DNA from: Nannochloropsis oceanica
Taxonomy: Eukaryota; Sar; Eustigmatophyceae; Eustigmatales; Monodopsidaceae
Direction: 5' to 3'
Assembly: GCA_004519485.1 (NCBI GenBank)
Contig: CP038129.1
Coordinates: forward strand, 62,001 to 126,000
Length of the DNA: 64,000 bases
Shown: positions 9,712-21,613 of the stretch, piece after piece
Position numbering within the stretch: position 1 is the first letter of the stretch
Layout of the letters: every line of letters starts with the position of its first letter
Made by a program: the position numbers and the translations under genes
The notes under the pieces: generated by a model
The model's input: only the letters and a program-made list of their open reading frames with translations
What the model was told of the DNA's origin: nothing
Databases searched by the model: none

Positions 9712-12700
9712 ATGGGTTGCATCCACTCAGGTCCCAAGACGCAGGGTGCGCGTCGGCCAAAAGCGCCGAAAGCAACCGATAAAATCATTCTTGATAGGAT
9801 TGAGGCTAGCACAGCGACGGTCGAGACGACGATCGGAAGCACAAAATTGCGGTATGCTTACGTATCGCAACGAGGTAGGTGGAAGGCAGGGAGGGGAATA
9901 TAAATCAGTAAAAGCAACCATGAAGGCCCTGACGTCTTATAAAATCTTGTCTTCCTTCCTTTTTTTTTTCCTTCCTTCCTTCCTGCCTCCCTTCCCCTCT
10001 TCCTGTCCTTCCTGCCGCGCCCAGGCTACTACCCGGACGCCCTGCACAAAGCCAACCAAGACTGCTTCCTCGTCTGCCGCAACTTCATGCGCGACCCCGA
10101 CCGGGCCGTGTTCGCCGTCTTTGACGGCCATGGCCGAGAGGGTGACCTCTGTGCTCAGTTCTGCCGAGATCTGCTGGTGGAGAAGCTGGGAAAGCATTTG
10201 AAGGGGAAAGAGACGGAGAAGGACATCAGGGCGGGGTACGTCATCATTTCTTGCTTGCTTGCTTGCCTTTATGTGAACCCCTCCATCCCACCCGCCTTCC
10301 CTCCCTCCCTCCACCCTTTCCATCACTCCGTGACCGCAGAGGAAGGATGTACGCGTGTGTAGATGAGTCTCACACATGCTCACCTCGATTCGAACAACCC
10401 CTTCCCACACACCCACGCATCAACCCACCCGCACATACCGACTGATGCCCACCTACACACATACCAACTGATGCCCACCCAAAAGGCTCACGCGCGGCTT
10501 CCTGGAGCTGAACGAGCTGCTCCATTCCTGCCCCGGCATCGACGACACCCTCAGCGGCACCACGGCCATCGTCCTCCTCCTCCTGGGCGACCGCATGTTC
10601 GTCTGCAACGTGGGCGACTCCCGTGCCATCCTGGGCCAGCGCGCTTCAGCCGCTAGAGGAGGGAGGGAGGGAGGGAGGGAGGGTGGCAACGGCTCAAACC
10701 CTAGCCCTGCCCCTGGTTCCCAAGGGGGGGGGCTAACCTCCACTGCTGCCGCTGCTGGTCCTCCTGTTGCAGCTGCTCCTTCTCTTGCTGCGGTCAATGG
10801 AGGACAGGGCCCGTCTTCCTCCCCCCCTCCCTCGGCCTCCTCAGTGCTGCCTCAGTTGATCGGTGGTGAGGCGGCAGCAGCCGCAGCGGCGGCCGTGGCG
10901 GGGGAGGAGGAGGTCCGGGTGTACCCCTTGAGCGACGACCAGACCCCGTACCGACGGGATGAGAGGGAGAGGGTGAAGAAGTGTGGTGCCCGCGTCCTGA
11001 GCATGGACCAGCTCGCGGGCTTCGAGCCCCTGCACGAGAAGTGGGGGGCCAGCGTGAAGCTGGGGGAAGCGATCGACGAGGCCGGAGACCCCCCGCGGGT
11101 GTGGAGCAAGTATGGTGCGTAGGGACAACATGGTGCTTCAAGGCTTTCTTCCCTTTGGTTCGCATCTCTCCCTCCCTCCCTCCCTCCCTGGGTGGGGGCG
11201 AGGGGCATGGCTGGGGTAGGGTGTGGGCCAGTGTGACCGACGCGTTTCCCCCTTCTACCCCCTGATCGCTCTCCCGTCCTCCACCTTTTCTTCCTTCCTC
11301 CCTCCCTCTCTCCTCATGGTGTCCGCCTCCCCAGGCCCGTCGTTACAACACCCCATCACCTTGTCTGATGGGCATCCCAAGGAATAACAAACCTGACCCA
11401 CCGCTCCCCTCCCTCCCTTCCCCCCTCAGGCGAGTACCCCGGCACAGCCTTCACCCGCTCCCTCGGTGACAGCATTGCCGAGGAGCTGGGCGTGTACGCG
11501 GTGCCGGAGATCACCGTCAGGAAGGTCAGCGCCAAGGACAAATACGTCATGGTGGCCAGTGACGGTAAGAAAGGAGAGAGGGAAGGAGGGAGGGAGGGAC
11601 GGGTAGGGGACCACGTCTGTCTGTCCTACGAAGCCCATACAGCTCACCGTCGTGCTTCCCTTCCCTCCCTCCCTCCCTCCCTCCCTCCCTCCCTCCCTCC
11701 TTTTCCAGGGGTGTTTGAGTTTTTGACCAACGCGCACTGCATCGACATAGTGAAGGGACATAGTGACCCCTTGGCGGCCTGCCACGCCGTGGTGCGTGAG
11801 GCCTTCAACCTCTGGCTCTCTTATGAGGTGCGCACGGACGACATCACGCTCATCTGCCTCTACATCGACGAGGCAGGGCAGGGGGGGAAGGGCGGTGCGT
11901 TGAGCGTGGGTGTTGAGGAGGGGGAGGAGGAGGACCCGGCATGGGCCATGACCACCACCCGGCCGTTGAGGTCGCCGAGGGGGAGGATGCCGGGAGGGTT
12001 CAACCGAGAGGGGGGAGGGGGGGAGGGAGGGAAGGAGGGGGGGATGGGGAAGGATCTGTGTGTGTATTCCTCTGTGGCGGCTACAGGGACTGTAGCCAGC
12101 CTGACGCCCAAGGGGGGTGGGGGAGGTTTTTTCTCCGCCTCCCCCTCCAAGCGAGTCGTCTCCTTCTCCCCCGCCACCATAGATGAAGAGGTAAGAGCAA
12201 CAACAGCAGCAACAGCAGCAACAGCAACAGCAACACCAGCAGCAACACCAGCAGCAGCAACACCAGCAGCCGGACAGCTTCTAGTCCCGAAGCCAAAAGG
12301 TAGGGCAGGGGCGCCTGAGGATGGGGGAGGGAGAGGCAGGGAGGAAGGGGTGTCGAGGAAGAGGAAGGATTTCGGCGAGCTAAGGGTGACCAAGGAGGAG
12401 GCGGCGGAACGAATTATTCGGGGAGCGCTTTCTAGAAGCTTTTTTTTCCAAAGCCTCTCGGACAGCAAGCGGACGTCTGTGGCGGAGATGATGAAGAGGG
12501 TCGAGGTTGGGAGGGAGGGACTGAAGGAGGGGGGGCGAGGGGGGGCCAAGGCGGGTTTGAGGAGTGGGGAGGGGGGGGGTGGAGGGGAGGAAGGGACGGA
12601 GGCTGGGGAGGGGGGAAGATTTTATGTGGTGGAGAAGGGGGCCGTGGAAGTGCGGATGATAAGGGAGGGGGGGAAGGAAGGAGAGGGCGGGGGGGGGGGG

Positions 12701-15700
12701 GTGGTGCTGGTGGGGACGTATGGAGCAGGAGAGTGCTTCGGAGAGATGGCCTTGATCAAGGCAGGGAAAGAAGGAGGACGAGGAAGGGAGGGAGGAAGGA
12801 CACCAGGTTTAATTTCTGCGAGCAATCCACCGCTCTCCCGAAGCAATTCCGCCTCCTCCGCCTCCTCCCTCCCTTCCTCCTCCTCCTCCTCCTCCTTCTC
12901 TTCCTCGTCCGTCTCTTCCTCCTTTTCCTCCCTCCTCATCACCCCGATTTCCTCCTCCTCCTCTTCTTCCTCTTCTCCCTCCTCCTCCCTCCCTTCACCA
13001 TCGCTCTTCGCCCTTGATAGCACCGCATTTCGCGCCCTTTTCTACGGGAGTCTGGGCCAAGGCTGTCTCCAGACCCTTCGACAGATCCCGCTGTTCCAGC
13101 GCCTCTCCATCTCCGACCTGACCCTCATTGCCATGGCTCTCGGAAAGCACGGGAGCAGCTCCTTCAAGAAGGGCGAGCTCATCGAGCCCATGGGGCAGAT
13201 GGGGTCCGGGGGAGGGAGGGAGGGCGGGCGGGCGGGTACTGCGCAAGTAGGGGGCGGGTTTTTGATGGTGAGGCAAGGAGTGGTGGAGGTGAGGAGGAGG
13301 GAGGATAACAGCAAGGTGGGAAGGAGAATGAAGGTGTTGGACTATGTCTTGGAAGGGTGCTTGGCGAGGGGAGGGGGAGAGAGGCAGGGAGGGAGGGGGG
13401 GGGGGGAGGGGGGCAATTGTTGCCGGGTCGACGCCCTGTGTGGTGCTGCGGGTCCGAGTGTCGGGAGGAGGAGAAGGGGGAGGGAGGGAAGGGGGAGGAG
13501 GGGATGGGCAAGGAGCAGTGGTTGCTGAAATAGAAAGGGTGTTAGGGAAGAGTGTGCACAGGGCTCTGGAGGAATTGGGGGATGGGGAAGAAGGGAGGGA
13601 GGGAGGGGCGGTGTGGGGGATGATTAGGAATTCGTCGGCTTCGAGGAGTATCAATATAGGAGGAGGAAATACGGTGGCTTCTGCTGTATTTGCAGCTGCC
13701 GCAGCAGCAGCAACGACAACAATAACAACAGCAGAAGGGCGGGTAACGACTGCTGCCGCTGAAAGGGGAGGGAGGGAGGGAGAGAGGAATTCGGGGGTGG
13801 TTGCTGCACTGGTGGCGGCGGCCGCAATGGGGGAAAGGACTGTCGAGGTGCCGGAGATGAGGGAGGGGAGGGGGGAGGGAGGGAGGGCGGGCGTGGTAGA
13901 GAGACTGGCATTGGTTCACGAGGATGACTTGGGAGCTGTCTTTCTAGCCCGGTATCCCACTGCTGCGGCTGCTACTGCTGCTGCCGCTACAGCACCGCCG
14001 GCTTCTTCCTCCAAGCCAGCCTTCACAAGGAGCAACAGCAGCGGGAGCAAGGGCCCGTCTTCCTTCTTCCTCAAGACCTCTCTTACGCCCGCCGTCAAGA
14101 AAGATGAGGTGAACCCGAGCCCTTCCTCCGTCCCTTCCTACACCTACTGCCTCCTCCGCGCCAGCAACAAGGCGTCTCTCGTCGCCTCCCACGCGGAAGC
14201 AGCTGCTCTTAAGGTACGTCATATTCCTTGCTTCCCTCCCTTCCCTCCTCCCTCCCTCCTTGAGACCACCATCTGAGCCCTTCCACTCCTGTACTCCACA
14301 CCCTTTCCCTCCCGCCCCTCCTCCATCTCTCCCTCCCTCCCTTCCTTCCTCCCTCCCTCCTCATCACAGCGTGCGGCCCTGAGCAGCCTCTTGTCCTCCC
14401 GCCTCGCGCCTCGAGGAGGGGCCTCCCCCTTCCTCCCTCCCCTTATCGCCTCCTTCTCCAGCAGCAACACGCACCCCCACACCTTCCTGCAGCTCCTCGC
14501 AGGCCAGCCGGTTGCCTCCTTCCGGCGTCTCTTGCAGGAGGGATGGGGGGAGGGAGGGGTCGAAGGAGGGAGGGAGGGACGTTTTCTCCATTCTTCTTCT
14601 CCTTCATTCTTCTCGTGGGGAGGGGGCGGTAACCCCTCGTCGTCGGCTACCCCCTCGCCCTCTTCCTCTCCTGCCAAGCCGAATCAGCCACATCAGCTGC
14701 CTCAGGATCACGCGACCGGCGTGCTCCCTCCTTCCTTCCCTTCCTCCCTCCAGGCCTCGACCTTGCCCACACGGGAAAGGGTCTTTGACGAGAGAAGTGT
14801 GAAGTATGTGGCCGCCGCCCTCCTCTCCCTCCTCGGAGACCTGCACGAGAGCCAGCTTCTCTTCCGGGGCCTGCAGCCGGAGTTGCTGTACGTGGATGCA
14901 CTGGGGAGGCTGCTGGCGACCGATTTCAGACACGCCAAAGTCGGATTGGAGAAGGTCCGTCGCTTTCTCCATGGGAGTCAGGCTCTTCCTGTTCTTCTTT
15001 TTTCTTCCATTTTCTTCCCTCTTCTTCTTTTTTTCCCTTTGTCTTCTATTGTCAAATCTGATTCTCGCTCCTTCCATTCGCCCACCCCTCCCTCTCTTCC
15101 TCCCCTCCTCTTTCCCTCCAGACCTACACCCTGTGTGGCCACGCCGCCTACGCAGCCCCCGAGATGGTTTCCCGCCGAGGCCACCAGCACGCTGTCGACT
15201 ACTGGCAGCTCGGCATCTTGCTCTTCGAGCTCCTCACCGGCGGCGACACCCCCTTTGCCCTGGCTGCTGCTGCCACTCATGCCGCCCAAAATGAAAAAGG
15301 AGCAACGGCAGGAGGAGGAGGAGGCGGGGTCGAGGCGAGGGGGGAGGACGAAAAGGCACCACTGCCAACTGAAGATGAGATTTACCGCTCCATCTCCTCC
15401 TACACCTCTTCCTCCTTCTTGCCCTGGCCCTCCACCCTCCCTCTCTCTCCCGACTGCAAGTCCTTTATTTCCTCCCTCCTGGCTCCCAACCCCTCCTCGC
15501 GCCTGGGGTCCCGCCAAGGGACTGTAGAAGGAAAGACCCACAGGTGGCTCAAGGGAATGAAGTTCGATGAACTCTTCTGTGCTTCCTTTGGCGGAGGAGG
15601 GGGAGGTAGGGAGGGAAGGAGAGAGATGTTATCTCCGCTGTACCCAGTGACGCAAGCATGGTTGAGGAAGAAGCTGGTAGGGGTGGATGGGGAGGGAGGA

Positions 15701-15784
15701 TGGGAGGAGGTGGCGGAGGCTTGGAGGAGGGTGAATGAGGGCAGGTATGAAGGGAAGCAGGAGTTGTATGAATTTGGGTTTTAA
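9712..15784 (+). CDS. PP2C phosphatase - cyclic-nucleotide-binding - degenerate AGC kinase fusion (plant PKG-like)
   Basis: Exons: 9712-9874, 10025-10235, 10486-11114, 11430-11564, 11709-14213, 14370-14954, 15122-15784. It begins MGCIHS, a likely N-myristoylation and palmitoylation site. The PP2C domain (exons 2-5) has KANQD, VFDGHG, SGTTA, NVGDSRA, FTRSLGD, VASDGVFEF and TDDIT, so the metal-binding set looks complete. Exon 5 then has CNB-like pieces (FYVVEKGAVEVR, GECFGEMALI, SLFALDSTAFRAL, FLMVRQGVVEVR). The C-terminal kinase domain reads LLFRGLQPELLYVD, then TDFRHAK, TYTLCGHAAYAAPEM and DYWQLGILLFELL. HRD is FRG and DFG is DFR, so the catalytic Asp is missing; from memory the Arabidopsis homologue (At2g20050) shares FRG and DFR here. 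A reading-frame change occurs inside exon 5, near a 12-G run at 13395-13406. Long Gly-, Ala- and Ser-rich inserts split the CNB domains. Domain order and kinase motifs make orthology to plant PKG-type proteins likely. Confidence 0.85.
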
Positions 15785-16884
15785 GAACGGAAAAATGGAA
15801 AGGGGGAAGGGGGAAGGGGGTGTGCAGGGTGCGCTTGGCGGCGTGTGCGGAAAGATTGAATGGGGCCGAGAGAAATAGGAAACAGCAATGACTGAATTAA
15901 ATGATGAGGAGAAAAGCCATAGAGAATAATAGAGGGAGAGTGGGAAAGAAAGGCAAGGGAAACGCATCCTTCGAGTGGTACCTGTTGCCAGTTTCCCTCG
16001 TGAACAAAGACAGATGAGTAATCGAGAAAATTGTTTCTACCTTTCAAAAAGCAGCCTTTGTATGTGTGCAATAGCAAAGCCTGGTAAAGCCTCGCGCAAT
16101 TAAATGGGTCGTTTTACATTGTTCATGTTTGTCTGCGTGTGTGGCTGAGCGCATGTGTTCGCGTGTGTGTGTGATTGAATTGTCCTTCAGCAGGAGGGCT
16201 ACATGAGCGGGAAGGAATAATGAGAAGCAAAAACGGTAATGAGTGGATTAATCATTCAAAACAATAGATAGAAAGAAAGAAAGAAAAAGAAATGGCACCA
16301 TAACAAAATGGGGGCACGGGCGAAAGAGTAAGGGAGAATGTGATGTCCACAGTCAAATGAATAATCTCTCCCTCCAAAAGATTCAATCATTTACGTGCAA
16401 GCAGGCGTTTTACCACTGGACAAGGGTGCATACACCCATACACTCACTTCCGAGCAACTGGATAAGAGAATCACGGGGAGGTTGCTATGGGGCGAATCAG
16501 GCCTCTCTCTCCGCCTTTTTGCGCCCATCGACATGGTTAGGAGGTCCCCAAAAAAAGCCCCCTTTACACATCGATCTGGTTCAGCCTTCTATCGCGTGCT
16601 GTCTGGTCATCACGAGCAAATTACGGGGTAAAAAAAGGAGCCTTGAAGACATGGGCCAGAATGAGGTGGAATACTATGTGCAGTGATCCGTGCGGGCAAG
16701 TTGTGAAACATAAAACGAAAGATCGCAATCAGTTCCTGGAACCCGCTGAAAGGAAGTAATATGCATGCATCAAGAAATCATACGAGAGACTGCGAGCAAA
16801 TGATTTTTACCAAAGGGGGGGAACAAAAAAGTTCCCGAGCCATACAGGGGTTAGGTCAGAATGGTGGCAGGAAACAGAGTTCCT

Positions 16885-16968
16885 ACCAGGCTTTCTTCGA
16901 ACCTGTGATCTTTCGGTTCGAAGCCGAACGCCTTATCCGCAGATTGAACCTGTAAACTAGGCCAATGG
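16885..16968 (-). tRNA. tRNA-Arg(TCG)-like sequence, probable relic
   Basis: On the minus strand, GGATAAGGCG is followed by a perfect 5-bp anticodon arm (TTCGG / CCGAA) enclosing CTTCGAA, so the anticodon would be TCG (Arg). Next come AAAGATCAC and GGTTCGAA, a B-box. This order matches eukaryotic tRNA-Arg. However, the D-arm carries an insertion of about 19 nt between TGGCCTA and GGATAAGG. The T-arm is disturbed (AAGAAAGCC instead of a clean stem), and I find no acceptor stem. A relic or tRNA-derived SINE head is more likely than a working gene. Confidence 0.4.
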
Positions 16969-19094
16969 CCCTGGGAGAGCGCCACAAGGGGGTTCCTATA
17001 TGTATATATACTGGATAGCTGAATTCTGTAGGCATACCAAAACCAAGCACTTTAATTCATGCCAATTCTTTTTATTTCATTCTGTAACTCGCCTCATTTT
17101 GTGCTCGATTTACTTTCGTAAGTATTCGAAATGCCTACGGATGTCCTTCATGAGCCCATGGGGTCTCATCAAATGAGAAACTTGACTTCATGCTGCATTG
17201 CGTGGTAAGGCCTTTAGGGGGTTAGGTGTCAGCTCTTTTGTTCAAATATCTCGATGCCAACCAAAAATTGCCACTGATACTCGTGTCACCATCTATTTAT
17301 ACATAGTGGATCTTAATTGTGCCCTGGCACCATCCCACCATGGCGTCTTCATGGTCAAAATCACCACCCCTCCAACAGACCCCCCCAACCCCCAACCACC
17401 AGCGAGGAAAAAGGACCAAATGGCGCTGATATGGGCTACAGCTACGCGCATTATGAATTCACAGTGGACAAGTGACCTCATCTGCAAGACATGCAAACCT
17501 GAATCTCGTGTGTTGTGGCAGCAGATATAGATCCATCGCCGGAGATGCAGCAGCAATTGGACAAGGGCAACCTCGGAGCACGCATCAATGACAACTACAT
17601 TCATGGACTCTTTGTAAGGGCTGCCCAAATTAGGAGAAAAGGGGGCTTACATCATTACCTGAAGCCGGTGAAAAAGTCAGACCACCACCGACAGCAGCAG
17701 CAGCTGCTGCAACAGCAGCGTGGCGGTGGAGGGGGCGATGATGGTGAGAGGGAGGAGGAGGAGAAGGAAGAGGAGCAACAACAACAGCAGCAGCAGCCAT
17801 CACCTGCAGCAACTATGCAGAGGCATTTGGCGAAGCTACCCCTTGCATAGGGTATAGACCCCGACAGCTTGGGGGCTCCAAAACCTATCTCCTAGACGTT
17901 CCACTCTCTTATTTCTACCCCAAAACCTCCAAAATTGTTCAAAATGGAGGTATTAGGATATAAATAACTGAGAGGAAAGTCTAGAAAAAAGGTTTGAGAT
18001 CTCCGCGCACGGAGTTTCCGCCCAAAAAGGCATGGATCTTCGAAAGGTTGACATGCGGTAGTGGGCAGAAAGGAGAAGACCAGCGAGGTTTCCTTGGCTT
18101 AGAAGGATGATCAGCAATTTGGATTGCTGACCCGAATGGCAGCAATTCCAACAAAGGCGACGACCGAGATCTTCCTTTCACCCATCTCAAGGCGAAGAAG
18201 GCCATCAGAAGAAGCATGCCGGTCTTGCCAACCTGGTGGTCCTCAATGCTGAGAGGAAGGTCGGTTCCTTGGTGCGGACAGTGGGGTTGCATGAGCGTTT
18301 GCGGGTGTAGCTGACGCAGCAGAGTTGGCCGGGGATGCAGGCTGCTTTTGTGCGGGCAAGCAAGCGAAATGTTGGTGCTGAGTAGATGTTGCGGATGATT
18401 GCGGGCTGCGTTAATCGCACCTACAAGCCTAAGGAGCAGAGAGGAAATGGATATGGCCACTCTGCTCTTTCGCATTACGGGACCCAATGGGCTTTATGCT
18501 CTCATGCAAATGCTTTATTTACCCCGCGAAAGCTACCTTTACGAGCGGTCAGTCATTGCCGCCTTCGACCCCGTGATTCTCAAGCCTTTGTGGAGCTACG
18601 TGCAAGGTTTGGTTAATGCTTCCATAGTCAACTTCCTTGCTTTTTTTTTTGAGCCTGTCTTGAGGGGGGAGATGACGTAGGTGGAGGCCTACGAGAGGGG
18701 TTAGATGCTGATGATGGATGAGGTGGCTGATATTTATATATTGTGAGAGGTTGCGCTACTTTCCCAATGCAGACTGTATTTTAAGTACCTTCGCTTTTCA
18801 TCGTCCGCTGCCTCTTGGCAGTCCTCAGCAGCATGACGAAGACAGGGCAGTCGTTCAATATACACGGAATGAAGAGGTGGGGAGCAGGATAATTGCAGTT
18901 AAAGGCGACAAGCCTGTCGAGATCAAGCTATCGGCTTCCCTGTAGCAAATATCCCTGTGGTGTGCCCGATGGACGGCCGCTCGAACGTGGTGTAGAGAGA
19001 CGAAGTGGTGCCTCACATCTTACCACATCTCTGTTGATGGGCGAAGGAATCAACAGTGGCGTCGGCGTGGGTTGCATTGGTGGTGAAGGTTTCT

Positions 19095-19265
19095 GATCAT
19101 ATTTCTGGGAGGAAGGACGAGACAGAGTACACGATGAAAGCAGACTAAAGCCAGCGTGAGAGAGAGACAGGATCAGATCCGTTCAGCTCTGTTCCGTCTC
19201 TCACGCGGGCTTCTGCTCTGATTTCGTCTTATCTGTCTCATCTCCTTCGCGTCAGAAATAACACC
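19095..19265. repeat. Imperfect foldback (inverted repeat) of about 170 bp
   Basis: Left arm 19095-19172 and right arm 19190-19265 are reverse complements at roughly three bases in four. GAGACAG...GCGTGAGAGA on the left faces TCTCTCACGC...CTGTCTC on the right, and ATTTCTG faces CAGAAAT further out. The loop is about 17 nt around GATCAGATCC. No target-site duplication or terminal transposon motif was recognised. It could be a MITE-like element or a hairpin RNA source. Confidence 0.5.
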
Positions 19266-20685
19266 ATTCTCTTTGGGGAGATGCAGCAGCTGGTGCCAGG
19301 ATAGCTGGGCATGACCTTTTCATTATCCCTGGAAGAAATAGCGAGAGAGAGTAGCAGTGTCCTTAAAAAGTATAAGACCGCTCTTGGCCCTTCGAAAGGG
19401 AGAAAATACAAAGGAGAAGTAGAAGCGGACGGTGGAAGGAAGGGCGAATGGAGTGGAGGAGGAAGAAGGAGAGGGGAAAGAACCAGAGGATGTTGATGAG
19501 GATGATGAGGGGGAGAGTTGCAAAGGGGACAAGACCAAAGGAAAGGTGATGATAAAAGGATGGATATTTGTGACAGTGACAGCAGTGATGAAGAGGGAAA
19601 TTTCAAGGGACAAGGGGGGGCGGGGGGAAGGAAACAGGTTATAGCAGCAGCAGCAGTGATTCCAACGACAGTGGGGACGATGCACGTCGAAGGAAGTGAG
19701 GAAGAAAGAAAAGGCGAAGGTGACAGATGGGGTAGAAAAAAGAGAGAAAGGCAGAAAATCAGAAAATATTGTTTATGTGTAGACATATATTTCTTCTATA
19801 TCGCTCATAAAGAAGTAGTATGTGAGTGTTGATGGTAATGGTCCCTATTTTGATATGGCCCACCCACAACCCACACCAACTCACCCTCCTAGGGCTGCTT
19901 TTTGGTGTCTCCTTTTTTGCCAAAAAGGGCTTTTTGGCTTCCTCTCACTATTCTGATTGCAACCATTTCAGGCACATGTCTCACATCCTCTCACTTCTTA
20001 CAAAAACACAAAAAATGTAAAATCCTGGGTTTTGCGTTCCTCATTTTCGACGGAGAACTGCGACCCCACCACATTTTCTCGCGCGGCGTGTGCATTGAGC
20101 TCCAAGCATGAACAGAACACTTGCAGCCTAAACTTTGAGCTCAACCTTGGCAGCCATACCTCTTGGCAGGGTCAGGATTGCATTTACATACGTCTTCCTT
20201 GTCCCTGCGGGCGGCATTTAAAACTACCCCCCTCCGTAGGTCATCCTTGACCCTAATCCCTCCTAAATCTCACTCCTGCCTGATCATCATCCATAGCAAG
20301 CCCTACAAAGATAATTTTGAAAGCATTATTGGTCGCTGCTCGTCCTCATACCATGGCTCCACGTGCCACGCAGCTGCGCTTTTTCATTCTCTTTTTGCGT
20401 GGGGGCATGTAAGCTGCCAAATTAATCGGCCAGGAAGAGAGCGAAACTTAGCTCGTCTTGCTTTTATGCGACGTTCAAGCTCGCATTTAAAGCGCATAAT
20501 CGTCGACTTACTTATCTTACGACTATTTCGCCCTGTATTTCATCCTCTCGTCCCCCTTTTCCCTTTCCTCCCCTCCTTCCTCACACACCGCCTAAAAGCA
20601 ATACTACGCGTTAAAATAGACCACCTCGTCCGCGCTTGGATAGATACACGCCCAGTCCAAAACACCTACGACCAGAACAAGCAAG

Positions 20686-21613
20686 ATGAGCGACATCCCA
20701 TACGAAGACCAGTTTAAGCATATCGAGGGCGGGGAATACGAATTCCGTAGGTCTTGTTATTGGCTTCACTTGTTCGCTACTCATACACTCACCCGCTTCC
20801 TGTCCCTTCGTCCCTGGTTTTCTCTCAATGATGTTGGAGAACGTAAATTTTCTGTGTCTGCCATGGGTTTATCAGGCACCCAAGCTTACTCTACTCCTCT
20901 GCTGATGTGTGCTTCTCTCCCTCCCTAACTCTCCCCTTCACTCACTCCTTCTTTTCAGTACCGCAGGATATGGGCCCTGGTAGTGTAGAGCGAGCAGGGA
21001 GCTTCGAAGCTCATACAGGTAGGTGGAGGAGGTAAGGATTGGAGATAGAGACGAGAAAGGGGAGAGAATTGGGAAGACATCGCAAAATGAGAGACAGGCA
21101 TGTAGCCTTTGATATCTCGCATCGGGTCCATGCGTACACCACCCTCCATACTTTGAGCTCTTCTTCTTTTTCATTTTTCTCCACCTCCTCCTCCTTTTTC
21201 TGTCCCTCTCTATTTATGACTCCATGGACATGCACCTGCCGCATCATCCATCAGCACAGCAAGCCCGCGGTGGCAAAGGACAAGGAGGAGAAGGAGAAGG
21301 AGAAGGAGAGGAAGGGTTGGAGGAAGGCGACGAGGAAGAGCCTCCGAAAATGCTTGCATGTGATGAGAAGGGAGAGGTTAAAGCACCTCAGGTCTATCGT
21401 TCAACCAGTGGTGCCAAAGGAAGCTCCATCCTGCCAGGGAAGGAGGGAGGGAGGGAGGGAGGGAAGGAGGGAGCGACGCGACAGGGATTTGCGCGAGGAG
21501 CTGTGGCGGGGGTGTCGACGGTGATGGAGGAAAAAGGAGGAGAAGAGAGGGGAGAAGGGGGGATAAGGATACAGGGGACTTCGTCGGGGGTCGGAGAGCT
21601 CGAGAGGGGTTGA
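20686..21613 (+). CDS. Small acidic protein of unknown function
   Basis: Not recognised. Three exons with good splice sites and closing phases: 20686-20746, 20959-21018, 21255-21613 (159 residues). The start reads MSDIPYEDQFKHIEGGEYEF, continuing LPQDMGPGSVERAGSFEAHTG and then a Gly/Glu-rich stretch (GKGQGGEGEGEGEEG). After that comes EEPPKMLACDEKGEVKAPQ, then a tail that becomes GGGAGG-repeat coding. The true 3' end may lie earlier, with a donor after CCTCAG or near 21430, or splicing may continue to a possible exon around 22165-22211. Donors GTAGGT and acceptors TTTTCAG and CATCAG are strong, so a real gene is likely even though its end is uncertain. Confidence 0.5.

Larger units (their letters stand above)
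15785..20685. other. Gene-poor interval without a supported gene
   Basis: About 4.9 kb of lower-GC sequence, largely free of the GGGAGG/CCCTCC tracts typical of flanking genes. It contains a tRNA-Arg-like relic (16885-16968), a Gln/Glu-rich open stretch (17515-17850) and a hydrophobic open stretch (18399-18680) that match no family I know. It also holds a large foldback (19095-19265) and an acidic repetitive stretch (19430-19680). The open stretches lack splice context or a convincing start and could be relics of one or more decayed genes. Confidence 0.5.

Noticed and set aside
17515-17850. Gln/Glu-rich open frame, considered as a gene fragment
   Set aside because: Begins at GTG, is mostly CAG/GAG repeat in its second half and has no recognisable motif.
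18399-18945. Hydrophobic open frames considered as a decayed transposase or helicase
   Set aside because: No catalytic motif of any transposon family could be seen, so no element is claimed.
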